Of a stretch of DNA of 64,000 nt, positions 59,868 to 64,000 are shown one piece after another. The stretch comes from Cloacibacillus sp. An23 (GTDB taxonomy: Bacteria; Synergistota; Synergistia; Synergistales; Synergistaceae): contig NZ_NFJQ01000007.1 of NCBI RefSeq assembly GCF_002159945.1, positions 142,392 to 206,391 of the forward strand. Direction: 5' to 3'. The position numbers and the translations under genes are program-made. The notes below the pieces were generated by a model. It was not told the origin of the DNA. It saw nothing but the letters and a program-made list of their open reading frames with translations, and did no database searches. How positions within the stretch are numbered: the stretch's first letter is position 1; each line of letters opens with the position of its first letter.

Positions 59868-60796
59868 TGGAACGTCTGCTGGTAGTATCAAGCTCGCCGC
59901 ACATCCACTCCCCGCTCGACACTCAGAAGGTCATGGGATGGGTGCTCGCGGCCCTCGCCCCCGCCGGTCTCGCCGGCGTCTATTTCTTCGGCGTCCGCGC
60001 CGCCGCCGTCATGGCGGTATGCGTCGCCTCCTGCGTAATCTTCGAGTACCTCTGGGAAAAATGCCTTAAAAAGCCCAGCACGGTCAACGACCTCTCGGCC
60101 GCAGTCACCGGGCTGCTGCTCGCATACAACCTGCCGCCGACCATTCCGTTCTGGATGGCGGTCTTAGGCAGCCTCTTTGCGATGGTCGTCGTCAAGCACC
60201 TCTTCGGCGGCCTCGGATGCAACATCGTGAACCCCGCGCTCGCGGCGCGCGCGATGATGCTCACAAGCTGGCCCGTTCCTATGACTACGTGGACGATAGA
60301 CGGCGTATCCGGACCGACGCCGCTCGCGCTCATCAAGATGGGCGCGACCGACCAGCTCCCGCCGCTTCAGGATCTTTTCATAGGACACGTCGGCGGCTGC
60401 ATAGGCGAGACCTCGGCTCTCGCGCTGCTCATAGGCTTCGGAATACTTCTCTATAAAGACATAATCAAATGGCACATCCCGGTCGTCTACGTAGCGACCG
60501 TCGCCGTGCTGAGCGTGGCCTTTCAGCGCCCGGTCACGCCGCTTTACGAGATACTCTCGGGTGGCCTCCTGCTCGGAGCCATATTCATGGCGACCGACTA
60601 CGTCACGACGCCGGTAACGCGCCGCGGACAGATAATATTCGCGGTAGGCTGCGGCGTCCTAGCGACGCTCATACGCACATGGGGCGGCTATCCCGAGGGC
60701 GTGTCGTACTCGATTCTGATAATGAACCTCGTCGTCCCGCTCATCGACAGGGCGACGAAGCCGCATATCTTCGGTGAGGTGAAAAAACATGCCTAA
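59867..60796 (+). CDS. rnfD: Rnf complex subunit RnfD
   Basis: The 309-residue membrane subunit has about nine helices and a covalent FMN site in the motif DGVSGPTPLAL, where the threonine carries the flavin. FGGLGCNIVNPALAARAMML is the other family mark. It moves electrons across the membrane together with RnfG. The start overlaps the rnfC stop by one base (TAATG). Confidence 0.96.
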   Translation: MERLLVVSSSPHIHSPLDTQKVMGWVLAALAPAGLAGVYFFGVRAAAVMAVCVASCVIFEYLWEKCLKKPSTVNDLSAAVTGLLLAYNLPPTIPFWMAVLGSLFAMVVVKHLFGGLGCNIVNPALAARAMMLTSWPVPMTTWTIDGVSGPTPLALIKMGATDQLPPLQDLFIGHVGGCIGETSALALLIGFGILLYKDIIKWHIPVVYVATVAVLSVAFQRPVTPLYEILSGGLLLGAIFMATDYVTTPVTRRGQIIFAVGCGVLATLIRTWGGYPEGVSYSILIMNLVVPLIDRATKPHIFGEVKKHA

Positions 60797-61421
60797 GATA
60801 GCGAAGTACGGACTGATACTATTCGTCATAACCGCGGTCACGGGGCTCATCCTCGGCGGCGTCTACACAATGACGCTCGAACCAATCCGCCAGGTGCAGG
60901 CGCAGGAAAAGAACGAGGCGCTCGCATCGACGCTGCCCGGCGCGACGGAGTTCAAACAGCTTGAGATAAAAGACGGCTATCCGATGATAACCGAAATTTA
61001 CGAAGGCAGCGCCAACGGAGAGGTCAAGGGGTACAACTTCACCGTCACGCCCAAGGGCTACGCAGGCCTCGTCACCACAGTCGTCGGCATAAACAACGAA
61101 GGACGCGTCATGGACATCAAGATACTGAGCCACAGCGAAACGCCGGGCCTCGGCGCGAAAGCCGTGGAGCCGGCCTTCGCGGGACAGTTCAAGGAAAAAC
61201 TGGCGAAGAGGCTCACCGTCACCAAGACCCCGCCCGAGTCCGACGACCAGATACAGGCCATCTCCGGCGCGACGATCACATCGTCTGCGGTCGTGAGCGG
61301 CGTCAACACGGCGCTTTCGTACTGGCGCGCGAACTTCTCAGGAGAGGGCGCGCAGGGAGAGCCGGAACAGGCGGACGGCGTGTCCGGCGCTTCGGCTTCC
61401 GTCAATAAAGGGGAGGAATAA
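60789..61421 (+). CDS. rnfG: Rnf complex subunit RnfG
   Basis: The 210-residue subunit has one N-terminal membrane helix (residues 7-30) and a periplasmic FMN-binding domain whose flavin threonine is in ISGATITSSAVVSGV near residue 160. VVGINNEGRVMDIKILSHSETPGLGAKA is conserved. The last 25 or so residues are a Glu/Gly/Ser tail. It overlaps rnfD by eight bases. Confidence 0.95.
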   Translation: MPKIAKYGLILFVITAVTGLILGGVYTMTLEPIRQVQAQEKNEALASTLPGATEFKQLEIKDGYPMITEIYEGSANGEVKGYNFTVTPKGYAGLVTTVVGINNEGRVMDIKILSHSETPGLGAKAVEPAFAGQFKEKLAKRLTVTKTPPESDDQIQAISGATITSSAVVSGVNTALSYWRANFSGEGAQGEPEQADGVSGASASVNKGEE

Positions 61422-61426
61422 GACTA

Positions 61427-62164
61427 ATGATAAATCCTCTTAAAATAATCAAAAACGGCATACTGACCGAAAACCCGACCTTCGTCCTCGTTCTCGGCAT
61501 GTGCCCGACGATAGCGGTAACCACGAGCGCCATCAACGGCATAGGCATGGGCCTCGCCGCGACGGCGGTCCTCATGGGCTCCAACATGGCGATATCCGCG
61601 ATAAGGAAATGCATCCCGGACGAGATACGCATACCGGCCTTCATAGTCGTCATTGCGGGCTTCGTCACGGTCGTGCAGCTCCTCATATCGGCCTACGCGC
61701 CTGCGCTCAACAGGTCCCTCGGAATATTCATCCCGCTCATAGTCGTCAACTGCATAATACTCGCGCGAGCGGAGGCCTTCGCCTATAAAAACGGCGTCTT
61801 CGCCTCCATGTGCGACGGCATCGGCATGGGGCTCGGCTTCACATGCTCGCTGACTCTCATCGGCTGCATCCGCGAGCTCCTCGGCAACGGCACGATATTC
61901 GGCGCGGCCATACTCCCGCCCGACATATACGCGCCGGCGCTGCTCGTCATCCTCGCCCCCGGCGGCTTCATAACGCTCGGCATCCTCATGGCCTTCATAC
62001 GCCACCTAAAAATGAGGAAAGAAGAAAAAGCGACAGGCGTCCAGTCGTCATACGACGGATGGCATGAACTCGACGCCTGCGGAGGCTGCGCCCTCAAAGG
62101 CATATGCCACGGCGGCACCGCCGGAAGCGTCTGCGCCAAAACGGAAAAGGAGGCCGGTAAGTAA
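61427..62164 (+). CDS. rnfE: Rnf complex subunit RnfE with Cys-rich C-terminal tail
   Basis: RnfE is a six-helix membrane subunit that pairs with RnfA to hold a [2Fe-2S] cluster; the expected cysteines are Cys26 and Cys109. The protein is 245 residues, about 40 longer than usual. The extra C-terminal tail (from about residue 195, charged then [21 protein letters not shown]) has Cys218, Cys221, Cys227 and Cys236, with spacing C-x2-C-x5-C-x8-C. That is a plausible cluster or metal site facing the cytoplasm. I know of no described role for such a tail. Confidence 0.93.
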   Translation: MINPLKIIKNGILTENPTFVLVLGMCPTIAVTTSAINGIGMGLAATAVLMGSNMAISAIRKCIPDEIRIPAFIVVIAGFVTVVQLLISAYAPALNRSLGIFIPLIVVNCIILARAEAFAYKNGVFASMCDGIGMGLGFTCSLTLIGCIRELLGNGTIFGAAILPPDIYAPALLVILAPGGFITLGILMAFIRHLKMRKEEKATGVQSSYDGWHELDACGGCALKGICHGGTAGSVCAKTEKEAGK

Positions 62165-62742
62165 TGGGACTCGTCGCTCTGTTCGTGAGCTCCGTGCTCG
62201 TAAACAACATCCTGCTGGCCCGGTTCCTAGGCTGCTGCCCGTTCCTTGGCGTCTCCAGCCAGCTTGAGACCGCGAAAGGCATGGGCATAGCCGTCGTATT
62301 CGTCACCACCTTTGCGGCGATAATGACATGGCTGGCCTACAACTTCATCCTCGTCCCGCTCGGGCTGGAATACCTCTACACGCTCGCGTTCATACTGATA
62401 ATCGCGGCCCTGGTACAGTTCGTCGAAACCGTGCTCAAAAAAATGATGCCAGGACTCTATAAATCCCTCGGCATCTTCCTGCCGCTCATCACGACGAACT
62501 GCGCCGTCCTCGGCGTCGCCGTCATCAACATGAACGAAAACTACAACTTCATCTACTCCGTAGTCAACGCCTTCGGCTCGTCGGCGGGCTTCCTGCTCGC
62601 CATCGTTCTCATGGCCGGCATACGCGAGAAGATCGAAATGAACGCGGAAATGCCGCGCTGCATGCGCGGGCTGCCGATAGCCCTCGTCACGGCGGGCCTC
62701 ATGTCGATAGCCTTCATGGGCTTCAGCGGCCTCATCAAATAG
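62164..62742 (+). CDS. rnfA: Rnf complex subunit RnfA
   Basis: The 192-residue membrane subunit has six helices, the N-terminal [11 protein letters not shown] (Cys24/25) and [12 protein letters not shown]. With RnfE it coordinates the membrane-embedded cluster. The start overlaps the rnfE stop by one base. Length is normal for the family. Confidence 0.96.
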   Translation: MGLVALFVSSVLVNNILLARFLGCCPFLGVSSQLETAKGMGIAVVFVTTFAAIMTWLAYNFILVPLGLEYLYTLAFILIIAALVQFVETVLKKMMPGLYKSLGIFLPLITTNCAVLGVAVINMNENYNFIYSVVNAFGSSAGFLLAIVLMAGIREKIEMNAEMPRCMRGLPIALVTAGLMSIAFMGFSGLIK

Positions 62743-62753
62743 GAGGGACGGAC

Positions 62754-63608
62754 ATGGAAGGAATACTCTACCCGACACTTGTAATGGGCGGCCTCGGCGT
62801 CATCTTCGGCGCGCTGCTCGCCTTCGCGTCGGAAAAATTCTTCGTCGCTGTCGACGAACGCCAGAGCAAAATACGTGAAATACTCCCCGGCGCCAACTGC
62901 GGCGGCTGCGGCTACCCGGGCTGCGACGGATACGCCGAAGCCTGTGTCAGCGGAGCCGCCAAGCCCAACAAATGCGCCGCGGGCGGCCCAGACGTCGCCG
63001 CCAAAATAGCGGAGATACTCGGCGTAACGGCTGAAGCCTCCGAGCCGATGGTCGCCTTCGTCAAATGCAGCGGCACGCACGACAAAACCGTAAAAGACTG
63101 CGTCTACATGGGCTTCGACGACTGCCGCAGCGCCTCCGTCGTCCCCGGCAAAGGCCCCTCCGCCTGCACCTACGGCTGCATGGGCTTGGGGACGTGCGTC
63201 AAAGTCTGCCAGTTCGGCGCTATCAGCGTAAAAGACGGCGTCGCCGTCGTCGACCGTGAAAAATGCGTCGGCTGCGGCACATGCGCCGCGGAATGCCCGC
63301 GCGGCGTCATCGCCATGGTGCCGAAAAAATCAAAAGTACAAGTCGGATGCAGCAACCCCCTCAAAGGCCCCTTCGTCAAAAAAGTCTGCTCTACGGGTTG
63401 CATAGGCTGCACCCTCTGCGTCAAGACATGTCCGAAACAGGCTATCTCCATGCAGGGGAGCCTGGCCGTCATAGATCCGGCGCTATGCGTCAACTGCGGC
63501 CTTTGCGTGGCGAAATGCCCCGTCAAAGCCATCGCAGACATGCGCCCTCCGAGACCGGCGGCTCCGGCTCCTCAGCCCTCGGCTGCTCAGCCGCAGGCGC
63601 AGGCGTAA
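62754..63608 (+). CDS. rnfB: Rnf complex subunit RnfB
   Basis: The 284-residue subunit receives electrons from ferredoxin. It has one N-terminal membrane helix, the NCGGCGYPGCDGY set (Cys49, 52, 57), a middle cluster set (ACTYGCMGLGTCVKVC), and further ferredoxin sets at CVGCGTCAAECP, CIGCTLCVKTCP and CVNCGLCVAKCP. It ends in a short Pro/Ala/Gln tail. GGAGGGACGGAC precedes the ATG. It is the last gene of the operon. Confidence 0.96.
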   Translation: MEGILYPTLVMGGLGVIFGALLAFASEKFFVAVDERQSKIREILPGANCGGCGYPGCDGYAEACVSGAAKPNKCAAGGPDVAAKIAEILGVTAEASEPMVAFVKCSGTHDKTVKDCVYMGFDDCRSASVVPGKGPSACTYGCMGLGTCVKVCQFGAISVKDGVAVVDREKCVGCGTCAAECPRGVIAMVPKKSKVQVGCSNPLKGPFVKKVCSTGCIGCTLCVKTCPKQAISMQGSLAVIDPALCVNCGLCVAKCPVKAIADMRPPRPAAPAPQPSAAQPQAQA

Positions 63609-63627
63609 ACGTCATCGAACAAACGCA

Positions 63628-63664
63628 AGAAAAGAGAAGGCTTGATGCCTTCTCTTTTCTGCTT
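63628..63664 (+). terminator. Intrinsic terminator of the rnf operon
   Basis: AGAAAAGAGAAGGC and GCCTTCTCTTTTCT form a perfect 14-bp stem around TTGAT, followed by GCTTTT. It lies 20 bases past the rnfB stop. Confidence 0.85.
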
Positions 63665-63784
63665 TTGCCAACATGTAATTTCAAAGGAATCTAAGCGCTG
63701 CGAGCTTTGTCGTGAACTGGACGAAAGCGATAGTTTACATCTACACGACCTCTAGCGTCCTACTAAAAAAGCAGAAAAAAGTAG

Positions 63785-63813
63785 TTGACGAAACGCTTGA
63801 AGCGTAATATACT
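63785..63813 (+). promoter_or_regulatory. Strong promoter with A-rich UP element, probable rRNA operon promoter
   Basis: TTGACG (63785-63790), a 17-base spacer and TATACT (63808-63813) form a strong promoter. An A-rich tract (CTAAAAAAGCAGAAAAAAG, about 63764-63782) lies directly upstream of the -35, as in UP elements of ribosomal RNA promoters. No coding gene follows within the window. Confidence 0.6.
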
Positions 63814-64000
63814 CCTTCACGTTGCGCCGCCGGGGGCGAGGTTCTGAAGAAACCGAGCGGGCCCCGGAGGAAAGCGGCGAAGCACCATGACAGGGGAATA
63901 ATGAGGAGAAGGCGAAGCGGTTTGTAAGCGAAGCGTAAGCGGGCGTGCAAACCGCGGAGAGGAAGAATACGTGCAGCGAAGAGCGAGGAGCCTGTTCATT
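63814..64000 (+). other. Non-coding transcript, probable 16S rRNA operon leader
   Basis: The transcript from the promoter has no credible reading frame. It holds a stem of GCGGTTTG with CAAACCGC (about 63916-63955), several GAAGCG/GCGAAG repeats, and ends at the window edge with TGTTCATT, like the start of an antitermination box A. This combination is typical of the leader before 16S rRNA, but the rRNA itself would begin outside the window. Confidence 0.45.

Noticed and set aside
63741..63999. Two minus-strand frames at the right edge
   Set aside because: They overlap a strong plus-strand promoter and probable rRNA leader; such frames are common false calls near rRNA operons.

Overview
The window looks like the chromosome of a strict anaerobe in or near the Synergistota (Cloacibacillus or Synergistes type). 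This is inference. The support is a GC-rich genome that nonetheless uses ATA for isoleucine heavily, a complete Rnf complex, a carbon monoxide dehydrogenase module, ABC and TRAP importers for organic acids, corrinoid methyltransferases and a Gram-negative style PbpC/alpha-2-macroglobulin pair. I see no phage, insertion sequence, transposase or CRISPR array.

Layout, left to right. 1-3.5 kb: the 3' part of an unknown gene, a secreted proline-rich PDZ protein, tRNA-Arg(CCT) and a two-gene chromate-type transporter. 3.6-7.8 kb: an Rrf2 regulator followed by CooS, CooF and an FAD-dependent NAD(P)H oxidoreductase. 7.9-9.4 kb: two gene remnants joined at their broken 5' ends, then a CGGC-domain protein. 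9.6-17.3 kb: penicillin-binding protein 1C and a giant alpha-2-macroglobulin. 17.5-24.8 kb: aminotransferase, RidA, LysR, Hsp20, an FrhB-like iron-sulfur protein, a MATE pump and an RpiR regulator. 24.9-32.7 kb: a lower-GC catabolic island (PfkB kinase, class I aldolase, TRAP transporter, class II aldolase, four-carbon acid sugar kinase, DeoR regulator) bounded by a 14-bp inverted repeat. 32.9-40.8 kb: LysR, a small membrane protein, then an operon with an ABC importer, a corrinoid protein and three URO-D-family methyltransferases. 41-44 kb: a radical SAM protein and a second MATE pump behind an attenuator-like leader. 44-47 kb: a second ABC importer of the same nitrate/taurine class. 47.7-52.4 kb: an unknown protein, CstA, a half-size EamA transporter and an ArsR/permease/thioredoxin operon. 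52.5-58.2 kb: uptake and breakdown of 2-aminoethylphosphonate (ABC importer, PhnX, PhnW) behind a Pho-box-like array. 58.5-63.6 kb: rnfCDGEAB. The last 200 bases look like the promoter and leader of an rRNA operon.

How the parts work together. CooF and the flavoprotein would move electrons between CooS and NAD(P)H, and Rnf exchanges electrons between ferredoxin and NAD+ while moving ions. The methyltransferase operon would feed methyl groups to one-carbon metabolism, and the sugar-acid island would yield triose phosphate.

The most interesting observation is a structured leader RNA motif present twice, upstream of both nitrate/taurine-class ABC operons. The two copies share an identical nine-base core, a hairpin with a compensatory base-pair change, and a closing stem conserved in pairing but not in sequence. 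I do not recognise it as a known riboswitch class. All of this is by eye; no search or folding was run.
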